A model generated the notes under the pieces. The model did not search any database, was not told where the DNA came from, and worked only from the letters and a program-made list of their open reading frames with translations. From contig CAJMLH010000004.1 in the NCBI GenBank assembly GCA_905214195.1, positions 9,457-73,456 on the forward strand: a DNA stretch of 64,000 nucleotides. Reading direction: 5' to 3'. Position 1 is the first letter of the stretch, and each line of letters opens with the position of its first letter. Shown here in pieces: positions 16,940 through 24,322 of the stretch. This stretch comes from an uncultured bacterium. GTDB lineage: Bacteria > Bacillota > Clostridia > Peptostreptococcales > Anaerovoracaceae. The translations under genes were made by a program, and so were the position numbers.

Positions 16940-17512
16940 ATGGAAATGAGAGAAGAATTGATAATAAAGCATTGTGCTCCCACTCTTGCAGGAATCAAGA
17001 CAGGCAGTATATTTTCTTGTATATTTGAAAATGACGAAGAAATAAGACAAAGCCTAAGACGACTTAATAGGATTTTTATATCAAAAGGAATTAAAATAAT
17101 ACCCTTGAGAATCAGAGCAAACAGAGTGCTGCTGTATTTGTTCAGACCTGAGTCCTTAAAAAAAGATTTGAAAGATTGCAATACTTGCCAAATGCTTGAA
17201 AATATGGGATATTGCTGTCAAAGTCCGGAGAAATGCATAGCTAAACTCATAAAGAGAGTTAACGAGTCTATAGACTTTCCTCATGAAGTAGGTTTCTTTT
17301 TGGGATTTCCGCCGGAGGATGTCTGCGGATTTATAGAAAAGAGAGGGGACTTTTGTAAATGTTCCGGATATTGGAAAGTATACGGAGATGAAGAAAAAGC
17401 CAAGGAACTTTTCAAACAGTATAAAAGTTGTACTGAGCTTTACAAAAGACTGTTTGAAGAGGGAAGTACATTGGAAAGCCTTGCTTTGGGAAGCAATATA
17501 TGCAGACAGTAA
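16940..17512 (+). CDS. DUF3793 family protein
   Basis: A 190-residue cytoplasmic protein with no signal or membrane segment. The family hallmark is the C-terminal 'HEVGFFLGFPPEDVCGFIE' followed by 'CKCSGYWKVYGDEEKAKEL' and 'YKSCTELYKR', all present. Several clustered Cys residues lie in the middle ('CNTCQML', 'YCCQSPEKC'), suggesting metal or Fe-S binding. The family has no established biochemical role; members often sit near iron or flavodoxin genes. ATG 16940 is preferred over the ATG at 16895, because AAAGG lies just upstream and 16895 follows the palindrome with no ribosome site; 16946 is an alternative. The promoter palindrome suggests repression by a metal- or ligand-sensing regulator. 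Confidence 0.85.
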   Translation: MEMREELIIKHCAPTLAGIKTGSIFSCIFENDEEIRQSLRRLNRIFISKGIKIIPLRIRANRVLLYLFRPESLKKDLKDCNTCQMLENMGYCCQSPEKCIAKLIKRVNESIDFPHEVGFFLGFPPEDVCGFIEKRGDFCKCSGYWKVYGDEEKAKELFKQYKSCTELYKRLFEEGSTLESLALGSNICRQ

Positions 17513-17532
17513 CGCAAGTAAATTAAGAAAGA

Positions 17533-17561
17533 TTGACAAAATCACAAAAAAATTGTAGACT
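17533..17561 (+). promoter_or_regulatory. promoter of riboswitch 1 / cob operon
   Basis: TTGACA (17533-17538), 17-bp spacer, TAGACT (17556-17561). The start would be near 17568, just before the aptamer. Confidence 0.7.
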
Positions 17562-17567
17562 CTATAT

Positions 17568-17790
17568 AGGATGAGCAACATCTCGGAAGCAGGTGAAAAT
17601 CCTGCGCTGTGTCTCAGCAACCGTAAAATCCACGAAAACAGATTAAAAATTTGCAAAAGTGCAAGAACCACTGAAGCACAACTAAAACGGCAGAAGCCGA
17701 TTTTAAGACTTCGGGAAGGTATTCTGTAAGTAGGTTATAAAGATTAAGCCGGTAGACCTGTTGTGAATTGTTTTAGGCTTTCTGAGGTGG
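17568..17790 (+). ncRNA. cobalamin riboswitch 1
   Basis: The conserved blocks occur in order: GGAAGCAGGTGAAAATCC (core GGAA...GGTGxAAxxTCC), CTGTGTCTCAGCAACCGT (B12-box region), ACCACTG, TCGGGAAGG, and AAGCCGGTAGACC at the 3' end. This is a class-I adenosylcobalamin-type aptamer. CTTTCTGAGGT (17778-17788) lies outside the aptamer. It can pair either with ATCTCGGAAG (17580-17589) in the aptamer or with CACCTCACGGAAG in the terminator (17820-17832). It controls the biosynthesis operon that starts at 17844. Confidence 0.95.
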
Positions 17791-17818
17791 GGCTTAAATA
17801 AAGTTTGGAATTTTTTGT

Positions 17819-17843
17819 ACACCTCACGGAAGGTGTTTTTTTT
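17819..17843 (+). terminator. riboswitch 1 expression platform: terminator that also covers the ribosome site
   Basis: ACACCT (17819-17824) / AGGTGT (17831-17836) with T8 to 17843, directly followed by the ATG of cbiB at 17844. The Shine-Dalgarno GGAAGGTG (17828-17835) is in the loop and 3' arm. The same hairpin could therefore both terminate transcription and block initiation. TGAGGTG (17783-17789) is a perfect antiterminator partner for CACCTCA (17820-17826). Confidence 0.8.
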
Positions 17844-18818
17844 ATGAGAGAAATTGCAATTCAAATTGCGTCGGCATTTTTTATAGGTGTGATTTTAGAT
17901 TGCCTTTTTGCAGATCCACCTAAAATTCCACATTCTATAAACTTAATCGGAAACAGCATAAAAAATTTTGAGAATTTTATCAGAAAAAGGCTGCCCAACA
18001 CGCCAAAAGGCAAGAGAGCAGGAGGTCTGCTGACGGCAATAGTCATTTGCTCGCTTTCGGCGACCGTTCCGGCAGCAATTCTTATAGGCTTATACAAATT
18101 AGACAGATTCCTTTGCATAGCAGTACATGGACTTATGATGTGGCAGATAATAGCTGCAAAATCCCTTATGATAGAAAGTAAGAAAGTATATGACAGGCTT
18201 AAAGACGGCAGTATAGAAGATGCAAGAAAGGCTCTTTCCATGATAGTCGGCAGAAATACGGAGGAACTTACGGAAGAGGGAGTGATTAAGGCAGCCGTTG
18301 AGACAGTTGCAGAAAACACTTCCGACGGAGTAACTGCGCCGATGCTGTTTCTCTTTATAGGGGGAGCTCCTCTTGGCTATCTTTACAAGGCAATAAATAC
18401 AATGGATTCTCTCTTGGGATATAAAAACGAAAAATATGTTGATTTCGGAAGATACCCTGCAAAGCTTGATGATTTGGCAAATTTTATTCCATCAAGATTA
18501 ACAGCCCTTTCCATGATTGCGGCCGCATATTTTCTCGGTTATGATGCGAAAAACGCTGTGAAAATATTCCGAAGAGACAGACTAAAACATGCAAGCCCCA
18601 ATTCCGCACAGACCGAATCTGTATGTGCGGGAGCCCTTGATATAAGATTGGCAGGGGATATAAAATATTTTGGTGTACTTCACAAAAAAGATTATATAGG
18701 AGACCCGTTACGAGAGATAGAACCTTGTGACATTCTTAAAAGTCATAAACTTATGTATGGTTCGGCAGCTGTATTTACAGTTCTGTTTTGCGTTATATGG
18801 GCAGTAATAATATTTTAA
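17844..18818 (+). CDS. cbiB: adenosylcobinamide-phosphate synthase CbiB
   Basis: Integral membrane enzyme that joins (R)-1-amino-2-propanol phosphate (or aminopropanol) to adenosylcobyric acid to give adenosylcobinamide phosphate. 324 residues with 4-5 membrane segments. Family motifs visible are 'GVILDCLFADPPKIPH', 'VGRNTEELTEEGVIKAAVET', 'AENTSDGVTAPMLF', 'NTMDSLLGYKNEKY' and 'ASPNSAQTES'. It is the first gene of the operon, with its start codon directly after the T-tract of the riboswitch terminator. The open frame reaches upstream to 17805, but that would start inside the terminator hairpin without a ribosome site. Partner of the CobD-like gene that follows. Confidence 0.96.
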   Translation: MREIAIQIASAFFIGVILDCLFADPPKIPHSINLIGNSIKNFENFIRKRLPNTPKGKRAGGLLTAIVICSLSATVPAAILIGLYKLDRFLCIAVHGLMMWQIIAAKSLMIESKKVYDRLKDGSIEDARKALSMIVGRNTEELTEEGVIKAAVETVAENTSDGVTAPMLFLFIGGAPLGYLYKAINTMDSLLGYKNEKYVDFGRYPAKLDDLANFIPSRLTALSMIAAAYFLGYDAKNAVKIFRRDRLKHASPNSAQTESVCAGALDIRLAGDIKYFGVLHKKDYIGDPLREIEPCDILKSHKLMYGSAAVFTVLFCVIWAVIIF

Positions 18819-18834
18819 TACAAGATGGTGACAT

Positions 18835-19884
18835 ATGCTTATAAGAGAAAAAAACCCTCATGGTGGGCAGATATACGGACAAAACATAAAAGCTGACTTT
18901 TCTGTAAATATCAATCCTCAAGGAACACCAAAACAAGTAATAAAGGCAGCTTTGGAATCAATATACGAATCGGAACAGTACCCCGATGCAGAATGTAAAA
19001 TGCTGAGAAAATATATATCCCGAAAGGAGAATATTAGCGAAGAAAATATAATATGCGGAAATGGCGGAGCGGAGCTTATCTTTCAGGTAGCGGCAGCATT
19101 GCGGCCGGCAAAAGCACTGATAATAGAGCCGACATTTTGCGAATACAGGCAGAGTGTAGAGGCATGGGGAGGAAAAGTAAAGACTTTGACCCTTGATGAA
19201 GACTTTGATATAAATAGGCAAGTCAGTACGATAGAATTCAATATATCAGAAGACATCGACATAGTATTTTTGTGCAATCCCAATAATCCAACAGGAAAGA
19301 CAGCCGATATCAATACTGTAAGCCGTATTGCCGAAAGATGTGAAAAGATGGGAGCACTGCTTTTTATAGATGAAAGCTTTGGAGAGATGGCAGAAAATTA
19401 TAAAAGCTTTTCGGCAGTAGGTATGGTACCTGAAAGGAAAAATATTTTTGTGCTCAAATCAATGACCAAAACTTATGCGATGCCGGGTATCAGATTGGGA
19501 TACGGACTTTGCTCAGACAAGGAAATCATAGACAGGATGTGCAGCATGAGCCAGTGCTGGAATATTTCTCTTGCCGCCCAAAAGGCAGGTGAAGCGGCAA
19601 TTAAGGACTGCGGTGATTATGTAGAAAAGACTTTGAGGATAATCAAAGAAGAGAAAGAATACTTAAAAAGAGAACTGAACGAAGCAGGAATTAGAGTTTT
19701 TGACAGCGACGCCAATTTTATGCTTATAAAGGCAGAAGAAAATTTCAAAGAAAAAATGCTAAGAAAAGGGATTCTTGTAAGAGCATGTGATAATTTTGAG
19801 GGACTTGGTAAAGAGTATTTCAGAATTGCAGTTAAAAACCATGAAGATAACAAGATATTTACAGAAGCAGTAAGGACGCTGTAA
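18835..19884 (+). CDS. cobD: CobD-like threonine-phosphate decarboxylase
   Basis: PLP-dependent fold-type I enzyme of 349 residues related to histidinol-phosphate aminotransferase. In cobalamin operons it decarboxylates L-threonine-O-3-phosphate to (R)-1-amino-2-propanol phosphate, the substrate of CbiB. Evidence: 'NPHGG' near the N-terminus (typical for CobD), 'CNPNNPTGK' (147-155), 'FIDESF' with the pyridine-binding Asp179, and 'SMTKTYAMPGIRLGYG' with Lys212 as Schiff base. Its place right after cbiB supports CobD over HisC; no his genes are present. Start ATG 18835 follows CAAGATGGTG. 16-nt gap to cbiB, 11-nt gap to cbiD. Confidence 0.9.
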   Translation: MLIREKNPHGGQIYGQNIKADFSVNINPQGTPKQVIKAALESIYESEQYPDAECKMLRKYISRKENISEENIICGNGGAELIFQVAAALRPAKALIIEPTFCEYRQSVEAWGGKVKTLTLDEDFDINRQVSTIEFNISEDIDIVFLCNPNNPTGKTADINTVSRIAERCEKMGALLFIDESFGEMAENYKSFSAVGMVPERKNIFVLKSMTKTYAMPGIRLGYGLCSDKEIIDRMCSMSQCWNISLAAQKAGEAAIKDCGDYVEKTLRIIKEEKEYLKRELNEAGIRVFDSDANFMLIKAEENFKEKMLRKGILVRACDNFEGLGKEYFRIAVKNHEDNKIFTEAVRTL

Positions 19885-19895
19885 AAGGAGTCGAT

Positions 19896-21053
19896 ATGCA
19901 TAAAACAGGCATAGAAGATTATTACATAACTAAAAACAATAAAAAGTTGAGATACGGATATACAACCGGCACTTGTGCGGCCGCCGCTGCAAAGGCTGCT
20001 GCAATGGCAATAGTGACAGGGATAATACCGGAGTATGTTGAAATAGATACACCAAAGGGGATACATCTCACGCTTCAAGTGTCGGGAAGCTTTAAAGAAA
20101 AAAACGCAGCATTATGTACAGTTTTAAAAGACAGCGGAGACGACCCTGATGTGACAGACAAAATGCCTGTGTGCGCCCTTGTATCCTTTTCCGATAAAGA
20201 CGGAATCGTTATCGACGGAGGCGAGGGAGTCGGAAGAGTTACAAAACCCGGTCTGTGGCAAGCTGTCGGAGAGGCTGCCATAAACAGAGTGCCAAAGCAG
20301 ATGATAACAGAAGAACTTCAAAAGATAAGAGAAGATTTTGAAATAAAAAACGGATTCAATGCCGAAATAATTCTGCCCAAAGGAAAAGAACTTGCAAAGC
20401 GTACATTTAATCCGAGACTTGGAATCGAGGGAGGTTTGTCTGTCCTTGGAACAAGCGGTATAGTTGAGCCGATGAGCGAGGAAGCCATAATCGAAAGTAT
20501 CCATATAGAGCTGATGCAGAAGAGAAGCGGAAGATTGTCACCGCTTATAATAACTCCGGGCAATTACGGAGCTGACTTTGTAAAGCATCTAATAGATATA
20601 AAAGATGAGGAAGTAGTAAAATGCAGCAATTTTGTGGGACTTACTATAGACATGCTTAATGAGCTTAAATATGAGGAAGTTTTGTTCATTGCCCACATAG
20701 GAAAATTCATAAAGGTTGCAGGGGGCATAATGAATACCCATTCAAAGGAAGCCGACAGCCGGATGGAGATACTTGCGGCTGCAGCAATTCAGGCCGGGAT
20801 AGACAGAGAGGGTGCGGCAAGGATACTTTCCTGCGTCAATACGGACGACGGACTTGCAGTACTCAAGGAGTACGGCATTATGGAAAAGACAATGGAAATT
20901 GTGGGAAAGAAAATAGATTTTTATCTTAACAACCGTGCATACGGAAATTTTAAGATGGGAGCAGTGATTTTTTCCAACAGGTACGGCATACTCACCATGT
21001 GCGGAGATGCGGAAGAACTTATAAAGAAAGCAGGGGGAAAAAATGAAAGGTAA
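19896..21053 (+). CDS. cbiD: cobalt-precorrin-5B C1-methyltransferase CbiD
   Basis: SAM-dependent C1 methylase of the oxygen-independent cobalamin pathway, 385 residues. The N-terminal 'RYGYTTGTCAAAAAKAA' is the family signature, followed by 'DDPDVTD', 'GGEGVGRVTKPGL' and 'RTFNPRLGIEGGLSVLGTSG'. The presence of CbiD with CbiG identifies the anaerobic, early-cobalt-insertion route. AAAGGAG lies 7-8 nt before ATG 19896. It overlaps the start of cbiL by 11 nt, as expected for a translationally coupled operon. Confidence 0.97.
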   Translation: MHKTGIEDYYITKNNKKLRYGYTTGTCAAAAAKAAAMAIVTGIIPEYVEIDTPKGIHLTLQVSGSFKEKNAALCTVLKDSGDDPDVTDKMPVCALVSFSDKDGIVIDGGEGVGRVTKPGLWQAVGEAAINRVPKQMITEELQKIREDFEIKNGFNAEIILPKGKELAKRTFNPRLGIEGGLSVLGTSGIVEPMSEEAIIESIHIELMQKRSGRLSPLIITPGNYGADFVKHLIDIKDEEVVKCSNFVGLTIDMLNELKYEEVLFIAHIGKFIKVAGGIMNTHSKEADSRMEILAAAAIQAGIDREGAARILSCVNTDDGLAVLKEYGIMEKTMEIVGKKIDFYLNNRAYGNFKMGAVIFSNRYGILTMCGDAEELIKKAGGKNER

Positions 21054-21759
21054 ACTTTACGGAGTAGGTGTAAGCATAGGCGAGCCTGAGCTTATGACAT
21101 TTAAGGCGGCAAATATCATCAAAAGCTGCGAGGTCATAGCCGTGCCCGCAATTGACAGAGAAAAGTCTGCGGCATGGAAATCCGCCAAAAAACTTATCGG
21201 CGAAATAGACAAAAAACCGACCCTTTGTATAGAAATGCCCATGACAAAGGACAGAAAAGTTCTTGACGAGTATCATAAAAAAGCTGCCGGGACAATAGAA
21301 GGGGAGCTTGAAAAAGGCAGAAGCGTAGCATTTCTTACTATCGGAGACCCTTGTGTATATGCGACCTATATGTATGTACACAGAATAGTTGAAAATGACG
21401 GGTTTGAGGCACATATAACAAACGGTATAACTTCATTTTGTGCAGCTGCGGCAAGAGTCGATATTTCTCTTTGCGAAGAAGATGAGCAGCTACATATAAT
21501 CCCTGCGTCATATGGTGTAGAGGAAGCATTGAAATATCCCGGAACCAAAGTATTTATGAAAAGCGGAACAGGGCTTTTGGAAACGGTTGAGGCTATAGAA
21601 AAGTCAGCAAAAGAGGATAATGCACAAGTATATATGGTGGAAAACTGCGGCATGGAAAATGAAAAGATTTATATAGGCATGGAGTCTATAAAGCAAAAGG
21701 ATATGAATGATATAAGTTATTTCACTACGATAATTGTAAAGGAGAATAAACATGATTGA
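21043..21759 (+). CDS. cbiL: precorrin-2/cobalt-factor II C20-methyltransferase CbiL
   Basis: Class III SAM methyltransferase of 238 residues. Visible family motifs: N-terminal 'LYGVGVSIGEPELMTFKA', 'FLTIGDPCVYATYMYVHR' (the GDP loop) and 'EAHITNGITSFCAAAARV'. The fused downstream proteins in this operon supply the other methylations; the order D-L-F-G-H is usual in clostridia. The start overlaps the cbiD end, and AGGGGG lies just before it. The variant 'GEPELMT' replaces the common 'GDPELLT', a conservative change. C20 specificity is inferred from motif pattern and from the absence of another CbiL in the operon. Confidence 0.92.
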   Translation: MKGKLYGVGVSIGEPELMTFKAANIIKSCEVIAVPAIDREKSAAWKSAKKLIGEIDKKPTLCIEMPMTKDRKVLDEYHKKAAGTIEGELEKGRSVAFLTIGDPCVYATYMYVHRIVENDGFEAHITNGITSFCAAAARVDISLCEEDEQLHIIPASYGVEEALKYPGTKVFMKSGTGLLETVEAIEKSAKEDNAQVYMVENCGMENEKIYIGMESIKQKDMNDISYFTTIIVKENKHD

Positions 21760-22522
21760 TTTTGTAGGAGCAGGAAGCGGAGCGGCAGATCTTATAACAG
21801 TAAGAGGCATGAGACTTATCTCTGAAGCAGATGTCATAATATATGCAGGCTCGCTTGTAAATCCACAGCTGCTTGATTACAAAAAAGATGACTGCATAGT
21901 GTACAACAGCGCCGTTATGACGCTTGAAGAAGTGGCTGAAGTAATGATAAAAAGTCACAGAGAGGGTAAAAAAGTTGTGAGACTTCATACAGGAGACCCT
22001 TGTGTATACGGAGCTATAAGAGAACAAATGGATATTCTTGACAACAATCAAATTCCTTACGATTACTGTCCCGGGGTAAGCTCATTTTGCGGAGCTGCTT
22101 CTGCCCTCAATATAGAATATACACTGCCTGATGTGTCACAGAGCGTTATTATAACAAGAATGGCAGGAAGAACACCTGTGCCGGAAAGAGAAAGTATCCG
22201 CTCTTTCGCAGCCCATAAAGCTACTATGGTGGTATTTCTCAGCACCGGACTTTTAAAAGAACTTACGGCAGAACTTCTTGCAGGGGGATATGAAGAAGAT
22301 ACGCCATGCGCAATAGTTTATAAAGCAACTTGGCCGGACGAAAAGACTTTCATATGTACCGTTGGAACTCTTGCGGAAACAGCAGCAAAAAATAACATAA
22401 CAAAGACTGCTCTTATGATAATAGGAGATGCAGTTACACACGGAAATTACAGACGCTCGGATTTGTATAACCCCGATTTTGAGACTGAATTCAGACCGGC
22501 TCATACGAACCGTGATAAATAA
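21752..22522 (+). CDS. cbiF: cobalt-precorrin-4 C11-methyltransferase CbiF
   Basis: Class III SAM methyltransferase of 256 residues that methylates C11. Hallmarks are 'FVGAGSGAADLITVRG' at the N-terminus, 'YAGSLVNPQLL' (typical CbiF/CobM), 'LHTGDPCVYGAIREQ' and 'PGVSSFCGAASAL'. It starts 8 nt inside the end of cbiL with AAAGGAG upstream. 17-nt gap to cbiG. Together with CbiG and CbiD it performs the C11 methylation, delta-lactone opening and C1 methylation sequence. Confidence 0.96.
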   Translation: MIDFVGAGSGAADLITVRGMRLISEADVIIYAGSLVNPQLLDYKKDDCIVYNSAVMTLEEVAEVMIKSHREGKKVVRLHTGDPCVYGAIREQMDILDNNQIPYDYCPGVSSFCGAASALNIEYTLPDVSQSVIITRMAGRTPVPERESIRSFAAHKATMVVFLSTGLLKELTAELLAGGYEEDTPCAIVYKATWPDEKTFICTVGTLAETAAKNNITKTALMIIGDAVTHGNYRRSDLYNPDFETEFRPAHTNRDK

Positions 22523-22539
22523 ACAGAGGATTTGAAAAA

Positions 22540-23598
22540 GTGGATATTAAATTTGTCTCCTTTTCTGCAAAAGGATGCAGAACCGCCCTCAACATAAGCA
22601 GGGCTCTTATGAAAAATATTTCTGAATATAAATGTGAAAGCTTTGCCGCCCCAAAACATATAGAAGATGATTATACCAAACCGCTTGCAGAAAGCCTTGA
22701 TGAATGGACAGGCAGGCAGTTTAAAACATCTGATGCAATTATATTTGTATGTGCATGCGGTATAGCTGTGAGAGCAATAGCTCCATATGTGAGAAAAAAG
22801 ACTAAAGACCCTGCAGTGATTGTAGTAGACGAGCTTGGAAGATATGTTATTCCCATACTTTCAGGGCATATAGGCGGTGCCAACGAAATTGCCGTCAAAA
22901 TTGCAGAGCTTACAGGAAGTGAAGCCGCTGTAACTACTGCAACCGACATAAACGGGGAATTTTCGGTAGATACATTTGCCAAGGCCAACGGACTTACCAT
23001 AAGCGACATGAAGCTGGCAAAAGAAATTTCAGCGGCTGTATTACGAGGAGAAAAAATAGGCCTTACTTGCGATTTTAATATAAAGGGCAAGCTCCCTGAC
23101 AGCCTCGTTTTGGAATCGGAAAATGCCTACACAGCGTTGAAAATCCACATAGGCTATGGCACAGAATCAGACAATGATACTCTTGTGCTTACACCGAAAG
23201 ATTATGTCATAGGCATGGGATGCAGGAGAGGGAAAAGATTTGAAGAATTAAAAGATGCAGCCGATGAAGCGGCTCAAAAGGCTAAAATCACATTGGATGA
23301 AGTAGATTCCCTTGCTTCTGTAGATTTGAAATCAGATGAAGAGGGACTTTTGCAGCTTTGCCGTGAATACGGATTTAAAAGACAATTTTATACTGCGAAA
23401 GAGTTGTCTTTGGCAGAAGGTGATTTTTCATCGTCCTCATTTGTGGAAAATACAGTCGGTATTGATAATGTTTGCGAGAGGGCGGCATATCTTGCTTCCG
23501 GCGGCGGAGATATTATCGTAAAAAAATTAAGCAAAAATGGAGTTACGGCAGCTGTAGCCGTTAAAAAAGAAAAGAAAACGGAGGTATGCTTTGAATAA
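22540..23598 (+). CDS. cbiG: cobalt-precorrin-5A hydrolase CbiG
   Basis: Opens the delta-lactone of cobalt-precorrin-5A and releases acetaldehyde, a step unique to the anaerobic pathway. 352 residues in three parts. An N-terminal domain includes 'FVCACGIAVRAIAPYV'. The middle has 'DELGRYVIPILSGHIGGAN' and 'TTATDINGEFSVD'. The C-terminal domain includes 'VIGMGCRRGKRFEEL' and a conserved 'SGGGDIIVKK' end. A GTG start at 22540 is used, with AGAGGA about 9 nt upstream; no ATG is available nearby. Overlaps cbiH by 8 nt. Confidence 0.95.
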   Translation: MDIKFVSFSAKGCRTALNISRALMKNISEYKCESFAAPKHIEDDYTKPLAESLDEWTGRQFKTSDAIIFVCACGIAVRAIAPYVRKKTKDPAVIVVDELGRYVIPILSGHIGGANEIAVKIAELTGSEAAVTTATDINGEFSVDTFAKANGLTISDMKLAKEISAAVLRGEKIGLTCDFNIKGKLPDSLVLESENAYTALKIHIGYGTESDNDTLVLTPKDYVIGMGCRRGKRFEELKDAADEAAQKAKITLDEVDSLASVDLKSDEEGLLQLCREYGFKRQFYTAKELSLAEGDFSSSSFVENTVGIDNVCERAAYLASGGGDIIVKKLSKNGVTAAVAVKKEKKTEVCFE

Positions 23599-24322
23599 GA
23601 TATATGTTGTGGGAATAGGCCCCGGAGAATACGAACAGATGACTGTAAAAGCAAGCCGAATTTTAAGTCAGTGCGATATAATAATAGGATATAATGTTTA
23701 TGTCGATCTTGTTAAAGAGCATTTTGCAGATAAGGAATTTATAACTACTCCTATGAGACAGGAAGAAAAAAGATGTAAGATTGCTCTTGAAAAAGCTGCC
23801 TCAGGAAAAATAGTAGCTGTTATATGCAGCGGAGATGCAGGAGTGTATGGCATGACAGGACTGATATATGAACTTTCCCATCATTATCCTGAAGTTGAAA
23901 TAGAGACTGTGTGCGGTGTTTCAGCAGTGATAAGCGGGGCGGGAATCCTTGGCGCACCGTTGATTCATGATTTTGCGGTAATAAGCCTAAGCGACCTGCT
24001 TACACCTTGGGAAAAGATAGAAAAAAGATTGCTTTGTGCAGCCGAATCGGACATGGTTATATGTCTTTACAATCCGTCCAGCATGAAGAGAAAAGATTAT
24101 CTTAAAAAAGCATGTATGCTTGTAAGCAAATATAAATCCCCTAAAACCGTATGCGGAATAGCACGCAATATAGGGAGAGTAGGGCAGTCAGCTCAAGTTT
24201 TGACATTGGAAGAACTTACGGAAACAGAAGTAGATATGTTTTCGACTGTATTCATAGGGAATATGCAGACTAAAGAGATAAATGGCAAAATGGTAACGCC
24301 AAGAGGGTACAGACATGAATAA
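23591..24322 (+). CDS. cbiH: cobalt-factor III / precorrin-3B C17-methyltransferase CbiH
   Basis: Ring-contraction methylase of 243 residues. It has 'YVVGIGPGEYEQMTVKA' at the N-terminus, 'YNVYVDLVKE' (CbiH/CobJ type), 'VICSGDAGVYGMTGLIYE' and 'GVSAVISGAGILGAPLIHDF'. The C-terminal 'FIGNMQTKEINGKMVTPRGY' is a CbiH/CobJ ending. A TTG start at 23591 is chosen, because GGAGGT ends 5 nt upstream and the nearby ATG (23586) runs into a stop at once. No C-terminal ferredoxin extension is seen (some CbiH60-type proteins have one). Overlaps the next gene by 8 nt. Confidence 0.94.
   Translation: MNKIYVVGIGPGEYEQMTVKASRILSQCDIIIGYNVYVDLVKEHFADKEFITTPMRQEEKRCKIALEKAASGKIVAVICSGDAGVYGMTGLIYELSHHYPEVEIETVCGVSAVISGAGILGAPLIHDFAVISLSDLLTPWEKIEKRLLCAAESDMVICLYNPSSMKRKDYLKKACMLVSKYKSPKTVCGIARNIGRVGQSAQVLTLEELTETEVDMFSTVFIGNMQTKEINGKMVTPRGYRHE

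Noticed and set aside
18835..19884. Histidinol-phosphate aminotransferase (HisC)
   Set aside because: Same fold, but the gene lies between cbiB and cbiD in a cobalamin operon and there are no his genes; CobD-like is the better call.
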